Source of the DNA: Drechslerella dactyloides
Lineage: Eukaryota; Ascomycota; Orbiliomycetes; Orbiliales; Orbiliaceae
NCBI GenBank assembly: GCA_020064725.1
Contig: JAGTWJ010000007.1
Location: forward strand, 2,108,001 to 2,172,000
Direction: 5' to 3'
DNA length: 64,000 nt
Numbering within the stretch: the stretch's first letter is position 1; each line of letters starts with the position of its first letter. This document shows, piece after piece, positions 1 to 10,265 of the stretch. Position numbers and translations under genes: made by a program. The notes beneath the pieces were generated by a model. That model did not search any database. It was not told where the DNA came from and saw only the letters and a program-made list of their open reading frames with translations.

Positions 1-2
1 TC

Positions 3-476
3 GGTACACGTGGGCGATCATTGGGCGGCTTTCAAGGATTGATGCCTGGATCCGTCTCCAAGTACTGCCTCCAGCATTCGCCAGTTCCCGTTATTGTCGT
101 ACGGCCAAACGAGAAAAGAGAGCGAAAGAAGAGAAAACGCCAGGACAACCCTGCCCGGCGAACATATATTGACATTATGAACAAGAATCCTCAAGTGTCA
201 ACTCTCGATATGATGCATTCTAATAGCAGCCTTAGCCGAATTTCAGTCGACACGACCCCAAGTTCGACACCAGCACCCCGAGAATCTACGACTTCCATCT
301 CAGAATCATCGACGAGCCCTGCTTGGAGAAAAAACAGCAAAGAATCGGTATCAGATCAAGGTCCATCAATCAATGAAAGTATCTCTGAACTTAAAATCTC
401 GTCTCCATCGCCAGTGAACGCAGACTCGGAGCCTTCCAACACTGGCGTCAGCAGTTCTTCCCAAGGAAACGGCTAG
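3..476 (+). CDS. Universal stress protein family, C-terminal part (5' end outside window)
   Basis: The frame is open from the window edge and begins GTRGRSLGGFQG, followed by GSVSKYCLQHSPVPVIVVRP. This is the nucleotide-binding loop and last beta strand of the UspA fold, with a G-x2-G start and a GS that would contact phosphate. After VVRP comes a basic stretch (KRERKKRKR) and then about 110 residues rich in Ser, Thr and Pro with no fold I recognise. Fungal USPs often carry such disordered tails, probably phosphorylated. The role in stress response is known for the family; nothing here shows the ligand. Only the last part of the domain is present, so length and start cannot be judged. Confidence 0.85.
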   Translation, partial: GTRGRSLGGFQGLMPGSVSKYCLQHSPVPVIVVRPNEKRERKKRKRQDNPARRTYIDIMNKNPQVSTLDMMHSNSSLSRISVDTTPSSTPAPRESTTSISESSTSPAWRKNSKESVSDQGPSINESISELKISSPSPVNADSEPSNTGVSSSSQGNG

Positions 477-1185
477 AAGCGTTTGTTTTCTGGATGGTAA
501 CATTCTTGACCCATCGTTGGCAGTGCTGCGGCTTGGTGTCAACGTACGCAAACACTCTACGCCCGTGACAGCAACTTAATCGCAGTCATTGGAACCGTTA
601 CGGAGAAGCAGCCTATCGTCTTAACGTCCTTGCCCATGGTTTGAGCGGAACATCTAGCAGGTTTCTTCGTTGTCGTAGTCGCTATTTCTCTTGTTTAACA
701 GGTTTTCACCAGTACTTACCTAAGTAACTATTGATTATTCGATATCTTGACAAACCAATCGTCGTGCTCGTCGCCGAATAGTAAACCGGTGAGATTCCAG
801 TCCCACGTAAACCCGCCTTAGCGGCAGCTAGCCGTAAATATAGTCTGCATTTACTGCGATGCTCTGTCCTGTCGTAGTTCCAAGCCAACTTGGAGCCGAC
901 GTAAAAAAAATTCAGGTTGCTCAGCGGCTCACAAACGTTGGTGCTCGCTGGCTAGGCATCTGGTAGGCAGGAGCACCAAAACCAAGAAACGTGTCGTTAA
1001 TAGGCGTTTAATTACGTACAAACCGCAGCACCCGCCGTCAACGACAAACCCCTTCCTCCTTGCCATCGCCATCGCCGTACACCTGTGCTCGCCCTTCCAT
1101 CCATCCATCCACCAACCGTGCCTGCTGGCCTTTTTGCCAACGTCATCTCTCCCAACTAGCTTCTCCTCGCCTACGATCGTCAACT
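477..1185. other. Intergenic: USP terminator and RER1 promoter
   Basis: No reading frame here looks coding. A short CCAT repeat (four to five units) lies about 80 bp before the RER1 start codon in a pyrimidine-rich stretch, which is common for fungal promoters. Confidence 0.5.
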
Positions 1186-1975
1186 ATGGACTCCAAAGGG
1201 CCTGACCAAACGCCCTTTGAGGCGGTTACCGCGCACACTTCGAAACTCACGAGGGTATTTGGCTGTTCTTGCGCAACTGCTTCTGAATCGCAACGAGATA
1301 TTTACTAAGACGGTGTGTGAATACAGCAATACCAAGCGTACCTTGATCAAGTTACACCGCATGTTCTCTATCGATGGATCGGGACGGCATGTCTCCTATT
1401 CGTCTTCTTCGCCAGAATTCTATATGCGCAAGGATGGTACATCGGTACGTGATCCAGCCCCTATATCTCCCGCTCTACGCCTCACAGCTAACGCCTCTAC
1501 CATCCGCTCGCGATTCCTCCAGTTGCCTATACGCTTGGAATATATCTCCTCAACCTCTTTCTGGCGTTCCTGACCCCGAAATTCGACCCCTCACTCGAGC
1601 AGGAGGAGATGGAAGAAGGTGGTCCATCAGCACTGCCGACAAAGGCCGACGAAGAGTTCAGACCCTTCATCCGACGGCTACCGGAATTCAAGTTTTGGCA
1701 CAGCGCAACCCGAGCCGTCGCGATTGGGTTCTTCTGTGCCTGGTTTGAAATCTTCAATATACCGGGTAACGACACATCTCTGCGTAGTTTTGCTATGCCC
1801 CGTTACAAGAATATGACTAACATATAACGGCAAAACCGTAATAGTGTTCTGGCCTGTTCTTGTTATGTACTGGATCATCCTCTTCGTCTTGACGATGCGC
1901 CGACAGATCCAGCACATGATCAAATACCGTTATATTCCTTTCAGTTTCGGCAAACAGCGATACAATAGGTCATAA
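1186..1975 (+). CDS. rer1: RER1, Golgi-to-ER retrieval receptor
   Basis: Exons 1186-1254, 1327-1444, 1523-1765 and 1845-1975 give 186 residues, close to yeast Rer1 (188). Rer1 is a four-pass membrane protein of the early Golgi that recognises polar residues in transmembrane segments and returns escaped ER proteins in COPI vesicles. Diagnostic blocks are YQAYLDQVTPH at the start of the core, LNLFLAFLTPKFDPSL after the second hydrophobic segment, EEFRPFIRRLPEFKFWH in the middle loop, and LTMRRQIQHMIKYRYIPF near the C-terminus. Introns use gtattt/cag, gtacgt/cag and gtaacg/tag, and all phases agree. The protein ends FGKQRYNRS. The N-terminal 23 residues are not conserved but hold the only in-frame ATG before the core. 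Confidence 0.95.
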
Positions 1976-2524
1976 CTGGGACTATTGGATCCTGGAATAC
2001 TCCCTTGAGTTGGAGATGCAGACTCTCGAGTGCGCTACAACGAAAGAGAAACCGTACATTCAAGGCAGACTCCCCGTAGTCAACACGGCAACCCCGGTCT
2101 GGCTTACGAGACTGGTCACCAGTTGCACTTCTCTCATCATGAGATACCACAACCAAACCGGAGTAGGTATATAAATCCAGGTCTGGGTGGGTTGAAAAAG
2201 AATCTTGGCGTCGGGAGGCTGTTGTAGGCTGTTGTTGCGCGTCATATTTGCGATCCAAAATAGAACTGGATGTTTTTGCTTTTGGAATTCCCTCTACACT
2301 ATCCACCTAATATACACGACGTCCTGCTTCCTTCTTGTATATTCATTCTTGTGTTTCCATTAAGCTCCAAGTGGTATTGTCGAGGCCAACCTTGATTACA
2401 GGCCAGCGTTTTGTTCCGAATTCAATTGCTGGGATTGGATTAGATTCCAGTAGTCCGGCAGATTCCCCCACCTTGCGATCGGTGAATCCTCTATTCGTCC
2501 CATGTTTCCCTTCTTTCTTCTTTT
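1976..2524. other. Intergenic between convergent genes
   Basis: This is the 3' flank shared by RER1 (+) and the enoyl-CoA hydratase (-). No coding signal or repeat stands out. Confidence 0.5.
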
Positions 2525-3604
2525 TTACTCATGTGTCCACTTGGGATCTTTGTCCTTGTTCGCGAAGGCTTCCATGCCTACCTTCTGGTCCTGTGAACCG
2601 AAGAGCGCGTGGAACAGCCGTCTTTCGAACTTGACACCCTCACCAAGAGCCAACTCTTGGCTCTGGTTGACAACTTCTTTCGCGGCCTTGGTAGCTAGCA
2701 TCGAGTGACCCGCGATAATGCTGGCAGTCTCTTTGGCCCCGTTCATCAGACCTTCAAAGTTCGAGAAGGATTTTGCCGCAAGGCCCCACTTTTCCGCCTC
2801 CTCTCCGCTAAACGTTTTGCCGGTAAGGATGATTTCCATGGCTTTTGCTTTGCCGACGGCCCTAGTAAGCCGCTGCGACCCCCCAGCTCCAGGGATAACA
2901 CCAAGTTTGATTTCCGGTTGTCCAAACTTTGCATCAGCGGTGCAGTAGAGGATGTCGGCCATCATGGCGAGCTCGCAACCACCTCCCAATGCATAGCCGC
3001 TGACCGCCGCAATGGTCGGTTTGTTTAGATTTGTGATGGTGGTGGACCAAAGTTGGATGAAGTTCGTGGCATATGCTCGTGAAAAGGTCAGGTCCTTCAT
3101 TTCCTTGATGTCGGCGCCGGCTGCACAAATAAGATATCTATCCGTTAGCAGGAGCAAAACCTGATATCCCGAGAGGATGTAAGATCGCCGTACCTGCAAA
3201 GGCCCTCTCAGAACCAGCGATGATAATCGCTCTGATAGCTGGGTCATCGTCCAAGTTTTGGAGGGCTTCATTGAGTTCCTTGAAAAGTGGCGTCGACAGG
3301 GCGTTGAGGGCCTTGGGTCGGTTCAAGGTAACTGCCGCACATGGCTTGTCAGCAGACTTGGTCGGTCTGTAGGGCGCGGGATTGGTGATTCCTCTCGCGA
3401 TAAAAGAACGGCGAACATGAACGCACCCTGACCGACACCGTCGACCGGCTTGTCAACGAGAATGTTCTCATATGTCCGAGCCGAGGTTGAACTGTACCGA
3501 TATCCAGCAGCTTTCGCCCACAACTGGGCTGTCAATCGACCGGGCGCAGGCGATGAGGCACGAGACGAGATAAATCTCCGGACGAGCAGGGCTGAGGACT
3601 TCAT
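2525..3604 (-). CDS. Enoyl-CoA hydratase, mitochondrial (ECHS1 type)
   Basis: Exons (minus) 3604-3427, 3331-3194 and 3120-2525 give 303 residues. The enzyme hydrates 2-trans-enoyl-CoA to 3-hydroxyacyl-CoA in beta-oxidation and branched amino-acid breakdown. The N-terminus, MKSSALLVRRFISSRASSP, is rich in Arg and Ser with no acidic residue, as in a mitochondrial presequence. The crotonase core shows LNRPKALNALS, the oxyanion-hole segment AFAAGADIKEM, GGGCELAMMADI with the first catalytic Glu, and GQPEIKLGVIPGAGGSQRL with the second. The intron at AFA|AGAD uses gtacgg/cag in phase 1. The C-terminus FANKDKDPKWTHE is typical of ECHS1 rather than the peroxisomal or HIBCH branches, and there is no SKL-like signal. 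Length is slightly above the usual 290. Confidence 0.93.
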
Positions 3605-4022
3605 ATTGCGGGGGAGAACCGAGATTATTAAGCAATATAAGTACAGGTGCTTTGTATCTAAGGCTGCCCAATCGAAACTTGAATGAGGTTGTTGAGTCTA
3701 CAGTATAGCGTCGCAGGTTAATGGTGCAGTGTCCGAGGTTAGCCGAACACACGGACATGGGGTTGAATTTTACAGCGAGAGCCTGTCAACCGTGCAAATA
3801 AGTACATGGCTAATAAATCTACTCCACAAAGCGTAATCGGTGTATTTGTTCAGCGTGTGAGAAGCCCGAGACTCCAGAAGTGTGTCCTTTGAAACTGTCC
3901 AAAACGGCGATACTCTCGTAACGGAGTACCCATCAAAACGCCTCTAGTATCATAAGTATAGCAAAGAAATGGATGCACCCGTCATCCAGCGCCGTGCCAG
4001 GGAAAATAAAATAAAACAGCAC
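3605..4022. other. Intergenic: hydratase promoter and PIF1 terminator
   Basis: The span holds the upstream region of the hydratase and the 3' flank of the helicase gene. Nothing else is visible. Confidence 0.4.
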
Positions 4023-7000
4023 TCAGTCGAGAACTATGGCATCGTCGATTTTGGTACCTTGGTTCCTGCCATAGGACTTGTGTGATTTTGCCTCCCGAGT
4101 TCCCTGTCCGATGCCATCATATACGCCTGTCGCTGGCACATTTTCGAATTTTAGTGCATCGACACTTGGTAATCTAGAATTAGCCTTGAACTGTTTCAAA
4201 GATTGCTTGAAAGCTGGCCGGTTGGCGGCGCTGCGATTGATATCAGACGGCCGTGGAGAATGTTGAAAGGTTGGCTCTTGCTTTAAATTCACGCCACTGG
4301 TAGATGGAATATCGCTGCAATTAACATCTTCTGATTTTACTTGTGAATCCATGGGTCGGTCAAATTGTTCGCCATCTTCATCGCCAGTCAGAAGTCTGGT
4401 GAACCGTTCTACAATTGGGTCTGTCATGATGACCCTCGCAAGACCAGCAGGAGGCAGTAAGACGGACAGGCCTTCCGGGGTCCGGCAGCGGGACAATGCG
4501 ACGTATGATTGGCCGCAGGCAAATGACCTTTGTATGTCTACTGCAGTGTAGTCTAGTGTCATGCCTTGTGATTTATGGATTGTTGTCGCCCACGCAAGGG
4601 TAAGCGGCAAGTGAATTCGTCTCAGGAAAGCAGCGCGAGATTCATCGACGAACATCTTTGTATCCCAAGTCACGGGGAATATCGGGATCGGCGCGCCGGG
4701 TCGGCTCGCTTCTGCAGCTTTGGAGGCAGCAGCGGCAGCTGTCAGTAGTGGTGAGAACGAGACCAGCGGGATGTTTACATATCCCTCAGGTGTTTTCCGC
4801 GCCTCGAACCAGATTTTTAGGATGTGGCGATTGTGCTTTTCTGATTTCGCGGTTTCCAGTAACTTTTCGAGCGTATAACGCTGGAAGCCTTTGACAATGC
4901 CTCTTGACCCATTGACAAGTTGGTTTTGGACGTCGAGATTGGACACCAGCATAACCTGAGCGTCCATCTTCAATTTCAATTCTTTTGGAGCTTGTAGATG
5001 ATTGAAGTAAAAATCTGGAGAATCAGCAAAATTCAAGAACAGTACCCCTGTGATCTTGACCTACTGTGTGGAGCTCCGACAATCATGTGCCAGGGGATAT
5101 TATTCGTCAAGTCAGGCATGGTGTTTTCTTCTTGGGCTCGGGGGACGAACCATCCACCATCCAACGCTTTGAAAGCATATTCTTCCCCGGGCAACTGATT
5201 CAGACCTGCGTTGTTTTCCTTTTCGACGTCTGCCCTATGAGAGTAGAGCTTGGTGGGACGAATTCCATTCGGCAGGTTTGGCAGCGGCCTGGTGAGGTTC
5301 CTCAGGTATCTTTGTACGTCAGGTGTTACTGCAGATACAACGAAACACCAATATCAGCCAGTGTTAAAGCCCTATGTTGGCAGAAATCGGACATACATCT
5401 TGAGTGTTTAACGTTATCCAACACCCCCACCCATTCTTCGTTAGTTTGGCGTAAGACTTTCTCCAGAATGAGCGGCTTGAAGTCTAGCGCCTGCCATGCC
5501 TCCGACTGAAAGACGTATCTCACTACCCGATGTATACAATATTTAGAAATCGGCAAGATCTAACCTGAGAGGGAACGTTAATCTGACCTGAATCATTCAT
5601 TCGCGCCTGGCAGTTCTTCCCGGTGCAAGGAAGCCATTTGTTGTCATCGATCAGGTCGGGAAAATATGCAGCGTTTTGAGGTGGCAAAGATGTCAAGAAG
5701 CTTTTTCCTTTGAGGTATTTCCGCTGTGGTTTAGGTGGAAACAGTTCCCCTGTTGACAGATAAAGAGGAAGAGTAAAAGGGTCAATGTCCGTCGTTCTAT
5801 TATTTTTAGACTCGCGTAATTTTTGTATAACATACCGCACTAATAGATGGAATCAGCTTGCTGAGGCTCGAAAATTATATGGGCAACTTTATTCCTTACC
5901 CAGATGCATGTCTTTTTGTCGTCACGTTCAACAGGCGGCAGTTGAAAGAAATCCTTGAGATAGCCCCATATTAATGGTTTTCCTTGGCATCAAGAATCAA
6001 GTAAGGGAGCTTACACCGCAAGCAATGACCTGAAGCCCACCTATAATTTGTGAGTGTTAGCCCTTGCTGCGGAGAAACGCTGGGCGCAGAGGTAGCGAGG
6101 TACCGAATGGCTTCTGATTCTTGGGGTCGTCGCCACAGCGATGGTATCTTGCAATCCTATTGATTTTCTCCCAGAGATCTGGGCTGACCTATAAAGCGTC
6201 AGCTCTGTCTGAACAGCGTTCCAAGGTTTAATCTAGTGATCGAGCCATCATGGGGTAGCTAGGAACAGAGACTACCATTGAAATCTCATCAACGATCAAG
6301 ACATCGGTTTCTTGAAGCTTTTGCCTAATATTGCTAGAAACTTCGCCGCTACGGCGAAGGTAATAGCCTATCCCATGCTCCCCTGTACCAATGCCGAAGA
6401 AGTTGTGTATCGTTACACCACCGATAAGAACAGCGGCGATGCCGGTTGGTGCTGTAACAGCGTAGGCCAGGTGGTCTAGACTCAGGCGATATTTGATATG
6501 CTCTAATACCCTGGGTTTGGTCAACGATATGATCGAGAGGCGCGGAAGGAGCTCAGATCTGTTAAAAACTCACAAGGACTTTCCTGTTCCCGCGGGGCCA
6601 GTGAAAAAGACATTCTCTCCGCGGAGAACATTCTGCAAGATAACGTTCTGCTCGGGTGTGAGAGGTATGGACGGCTCTTCGATTGGGCGTTGAACCTGAT
6701 AGGTGCTCGTTTGGCGGTCTTCACGTTCGGCGGCTGGGCCTTTCCGCGTCGGGAGAGCAGGGTAGGATGTGAATTGATCAGCAGACCACTGGGGCGTGAA
6801 CCGATTGGTATTATTGTTCGAGGTAGTGGGTGATTTGAGAAGGGCGTCGCTGTTCTCAGCGGCACTGACGAACGAGTCGGGGCTCGATGGCGGCGAGGAC
6901 GAGATCTCGATGGAGACGGTAGGGCCTGTCGACTGTTTCCCTTGACGGGGTACTTTCTTCGGTCGAACGGGCTCGAGGCCCTGAGGAGCTTCCTGCTCGT

Positions 7001-7337
7001 CGCCGAGGCCTGCGGTTCGACTTCTTTTCGCGATCGGGTTTGTGGTGGGGACGTCGACCGGGTTTGCCGTCTCACGGAATTTGCCGACCCACCATGTAGT
7101 AGCTTCACCGCGAGTCGTGAAGGACTTGTAAATGGCGCCTGGGTATCCGTCGACATAATTTCGCACGATCGACCTGTAGCGAAAGGCGTTAGTTAGCCGG
7201 GCGCTCGCAGCCCCGCGATGAGTACTCGCGGCTCGTAGTCTTTGCTTGCGTGTGGGAGATGTTACTTACCACGGCTGATCAAATACGCCGGTGGTCCTCC
7301 CTTGTACCACAGCGTAGAATCGCTGCTTCTTGCCCAT
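4023..7337 (-). CDS. pif1: PIF1-family 5'-3' DNA helicase with N-terminal RNase H1-type hybrid-binding domain
   Basis: Proposed exons (minus): 7337-7270, 7173-6574, 6510-6276, 6188-6104, 6040-6015, 5953-5900, 5839-5836, 5749-5588, 5522-5397, 5328-5065 and 5014-4023, 871 residues. Pif1 helicases unwind G-quadruplexes and RNA-DNA hybrids, act in telomere and mtDNA maintenance, and move 5' to 3'. Residues 1-60 (MGKKQRFYAVVQGRTTGVFD, then NYVDGYPGAIYKSF and TTRGEATTWW) match the RNase H1 N-terminal hybrid-binding (viroplasmin-like) domain. A disordered linker follows, then Walker A GPAGTGKS (about 214-221), Walker B VDEISM (about 296-301), GDFFQLPPV, the FQSEAW segment, and THKSQGMTLDYTAVDI with QSYVALSRCRTPEGL near 690-720. 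The C-terminal 130 residues are disordered and hydrophilic. The stretch between GDFFQLPPV and FQSEAW is the least certain: the 4-nt exon is inferred from splice sites and phase. The alternative is to skip it using a donor at 5925, giving 861 residues. The ATG at 7337 begins the conserved domain; an in-frame ATG 41 codons upstream is less likely. Confidence 0.88.
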
Positions 7338-8941
7338 GGTGAAGGCACGGGTGCTGTCGCGATACGTGTCGTCGGTGCTGGTTGCGCATCTGCACGTTAA
7401 GCTTCTGGGGAGCTTGTTGGGGTGACTGGCGGCGTCCGAACGCGATGTCACCCACGGCACGAGAGGTGAGATAAGATGAGATGAGATTAGATGAGGTTAG
7501 AAGCTAGGTAAGATTAGATCAGATTAGATCCTGCTACGAGGTACAACGCAGAGGTTGTCAGATGCGCCCTCCACCATCCACCATATGCATATATGCATCT
7601 ACATGCGTGATAGCGATAGCACAAGGGCCGGATACCTCGACGGTGGACGGAACTGGCCTGGCCACTCGCTATCGTCTATCGAGATCTCGAAGCGAGCGGG
7701 TGATCGATCTGGCTCGCTGCTGATAGAGCGATTGGAGAGCGTCTCGACCCCGATCCGAGGCATCGAGACCGAGCCCGCCGGAAACAGTCAGCAGGCTTAT
7801 CGAGGCTTGACTAATCGGCCGTGTCTTCGCCTCGGCGGCGTGCGTCGGCCAGCCAGCTCTGCCTCTGTTAAGCGAGAGGCGAGCCACTGCAACCGGATCC
7901 GAGCGTCCTGGCTTGTCCTCGAGGCCCCTCCCTCCTCTGCCACTCGGCACATTTCGCTGTTTCGGGGTTTGCATTGCTCCGAGCAAAATCTCCACGTTGT
8001 CTCCGGCTGTCCAGCCAGCCAGCCAGCCAGCCCGCATGCGGAGAGTCGTCATGCGGACGGGGGGCCATCAGGCGATGTGAACGGCAAAAAGGATGAAGGC
8101 TCTGGATCGAGAAGCAGTGCTTGGATGGGGCAACCCTGCTGCTTGCGATTTGTCAGGTCATGCCATGTCATATTCTGGTCCGGTGAGTACATCTCTCCAC
8201 GATAACGACGACGACGGGGACGACGACTCTGGCAGCTACCACAAGCTTGCAAGGGCTCCTACCACAATTACAACGGATGGTGAGTCCTCTGCTGCATATC
8301 AATTCAACGGCGTGTGGATCCGCGTGCGAATGTGTGTGCGTGGTACTGATGATTCATTCCATTCCAATGAACCCGGCCCCTGGCACATTGTTGCGACGCA
8401 GCAGTCCTCCTCCCACAAAGGGCAAACCCGAGTCCTCGGTACTAGCTTATTTACGGAACAAGTTACACCACGATACGAATCAATGGGAAAAAATTTATGC
8501 ACCGAGTATGGAAAGGATAGGTGGTGTGATATTGATAATGATATAGTATAGTAGTTTGAGAGATGTAAACCCGAGAATGCTTTCCCACAAGATTCCAACG
8601 CCAATTCGTAAAATCCCGCGATGATTGAAAACCCAAGATTCCCAAGCCAAGTAAAATGTTAAAATATGTACATGAGAAATTTGTTCCTGGTCGCCAGGAG
8701 ACGATAGTAAATGGTAGTAATACTTGTATAACCATTAAAAAAAAAAAACACAGTAAGCATCCCATCGCCGAATGCATGCTCGCTTGGTATCCCGAAAACA
8801 GAAAGAATAAGAAAAATGATAATCGCTGTCATGAATAATTCGTCATTCGTCCCTGCCGAACGTCTCTATTATGTTGGGTATATGATAAGGAATTGGGGAA
8901 GAATATGGTTCTCCCGTGTCCAGCATCGCATACGGAGCAGC
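7338..8941. other. Intergenic: PIF1 promoter and 3' flank of acidic-protein gene
   Basis: There is no convincing gene. At about 7463-7530 lies an imperfect tract of gatgagatt/agattagatc units, read on the PIF1 strand as a CT-rich run just before the gene. At about 8006-8030 there is a (CCAG)n run. Open frames of up to 216 codons across 7555-8205 are compositionally random and match no motif. Confidence 0.4.
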
Positions 8942-9721
8942 CTAGAAGGCCGGTATCAGGTTCGAAGACGAGTAATATGTGTTTGATTCGAAAAATGTGG
9001 ACGATGATGAAGATGACGAAGATGTGTTCGTGTTGCCGTGGCTCTTGCTCTTGGGCGACTCGTAGAATAGTGGATCGGCCAGAGTAGGCTGAGGCGGCGA
9101 TGGCGGGTTGCTTTCGGAATCGGAATCGTCGTCTTCGACGAGTTCCGGAGTGGGAGGTAGAGGAGCATGAGAAGATGTCCTCCGAAGGGCGTAGAAACCA
9201 TCTTCCTCCTCCTCGAAGTCTTCATCGACCTCGACCTCGTCGATGTCGATGACGGTTTTGCTGTAGTCGTAGACTGGTCGTCTGGGAATGGCGGAGGCGT
9301 ACTCCGAATCCCATTCGTAGTCGCTGTCTTCTTCTTCTTCCTCCTCTTCGTCGCTGCTGTCCGACTCTGGGTAGTCTTGTGCGAGCGAGCCGATGATGTC
9401 TTCTTCTTCGTCTTCCTCCTGAAGGGTTTCCATGTGGCTCTGTTCTTCTTCGTCGGCTGAGTTTCCGCGGACCATGGCGTTGAACCAGGCGTCCTGTTCC
9501 CTCTCGGCGTGCTGGAGGTGGAGCATCAATCTGTCGAGGAGATTGGCGTGGCCGACGAGGAGTCTGAGGTCGTGATCCGACTTGGCAGCCTCAGAGGAGA
9601 GCTTGCCTCGAGCCTTGTGGGCGAGGTAGAATGTCTGCGTGATGGACATCTTGGATTTCTGTTGCTGCTGCTTGCGGGCTTGTAGCAGAGCTGGATGGAC
9701 GGATGATGTTGTGTAGGACAT
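8942..9721 (-). CDS. Conserved fungal acidic protein of unknown function
   Basis: A single exon of 259 residues, starting from the ATG that opens MSYTTSSVHPALLQARK. The frame stays open a further 48 codons upstream, but that part looks like untranslated leader (Pro, Ser and Thr-rich, no conserved character). The N-terminal third has an ordered-looking helical block: KMSITQTFYLAHKARGKLS, then HDLRLLVGHANLLDRLMLHL and AEREQDAWFNAMVRG. I recall such a block in uncharacterised ascomycete proteins but can assign no function. The rest is strongly acidic with runs of Asp and Glu, then Ser-rich. There is no signal peptide or membrane segment. It stands alone between two large spacers, with about 3.8 kb of upstream DNA, unusual for a housekeeping gene. 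Confidence 0.72.
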   Translation of the reverse strand: MSYTTSSVHPALLQARKQQQQKSKMSITQTFYLAHKARGKLSSEAAKSDHDLRLLVGHANLLDRLMLHLQHAEREQDAWFNAMVRGNSADEEEQSHMETLQEEDEEEDIIGSLAQDYPESDSSDEEEEEEEDSDYEWDSEYASAIPRRPVYDYSKTVIDIDEVEVDEDFEEEEDGFYALRRTSSHAPLPPTPELVEDDDSDSESNPPSPPQPTLADPLFYESPKSKSHGNTNTSSSSSSSSTFFESNTYYSSSNLIPAF

Positions 9722-10149
9722 TGTGGAAGGAGAGGAGGATGGGAGGCACGAGGCAGGATATATAGCTGTTGGTGGTGGTTGAGTAGGATCCGAGGCAGTG
9801 TTGAGTGCGCGTTGTGAAGGATTCGGCTGCGTTTCAATGGGCTGGCTGACTAAGAGACCGAGCAAAGCGAGGTTTCTAGCTGCTGTGGAGATGATGTGAG
9901 TCAGCTAGGCTGCACCGCGAGGACGACGACTAGGACCGAGACGATGGTGATAATAATGTATGACTGCTGCGGCAGAAGGGGGCCATCGAGAGAGTGGACA
10001 GGTAGGCGGGCTTGCAGGCGGGCTTTATAATCTTAATCCTAAACGAAGACCCAAATTCTGGGTTTTTGCTTTTGCGGAGCTGGTGCTGATTCTCTTCTCG
10101 ACCTCGGAAGGAGCACCGGACGAGAGACGGCGAAAACAGACGGGACGGC

Positions 10150-10265
10150 CGAGGCCAGACGACGGCCAGCCAGACGACCAGCCAGACGGCCAGCCAGCCC
10201 AGGAGGCCAGCCAGCCAAGCGGTGGCCAGCCAGTCAGCGGCCGGCCAGTCAGCCCAGCCAAGCGA
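10150..10265. repeat. Degenerate CCAG/CCAGA tandem tract
   Basis: The plus strand repeats variants of ccagccag and ccagacggccag about a dozen times in a row, with point differences between units. On the minus strand, which is the strand of the gene ending at 9721, it reads as ctggctgg. Related short runs occur at about 8006-8030 and 11108-11124. Confidence 0.7.

Noticed and set aside
7100..7337. Viral origin of the viroplasmin-like domain at the start of PIF1
   Set aside because: The same domain is a normal part of eukaryotic RNase H1, and the exon-intron structure here is native, so a viral insertion is not needed.
7555..8205. 216-codon plus-strand frame upstream of PIF1
   Set aside because: Composition looks random, it overlaps other frames of similar length, and it includes the CCAG run; no family resemblance.
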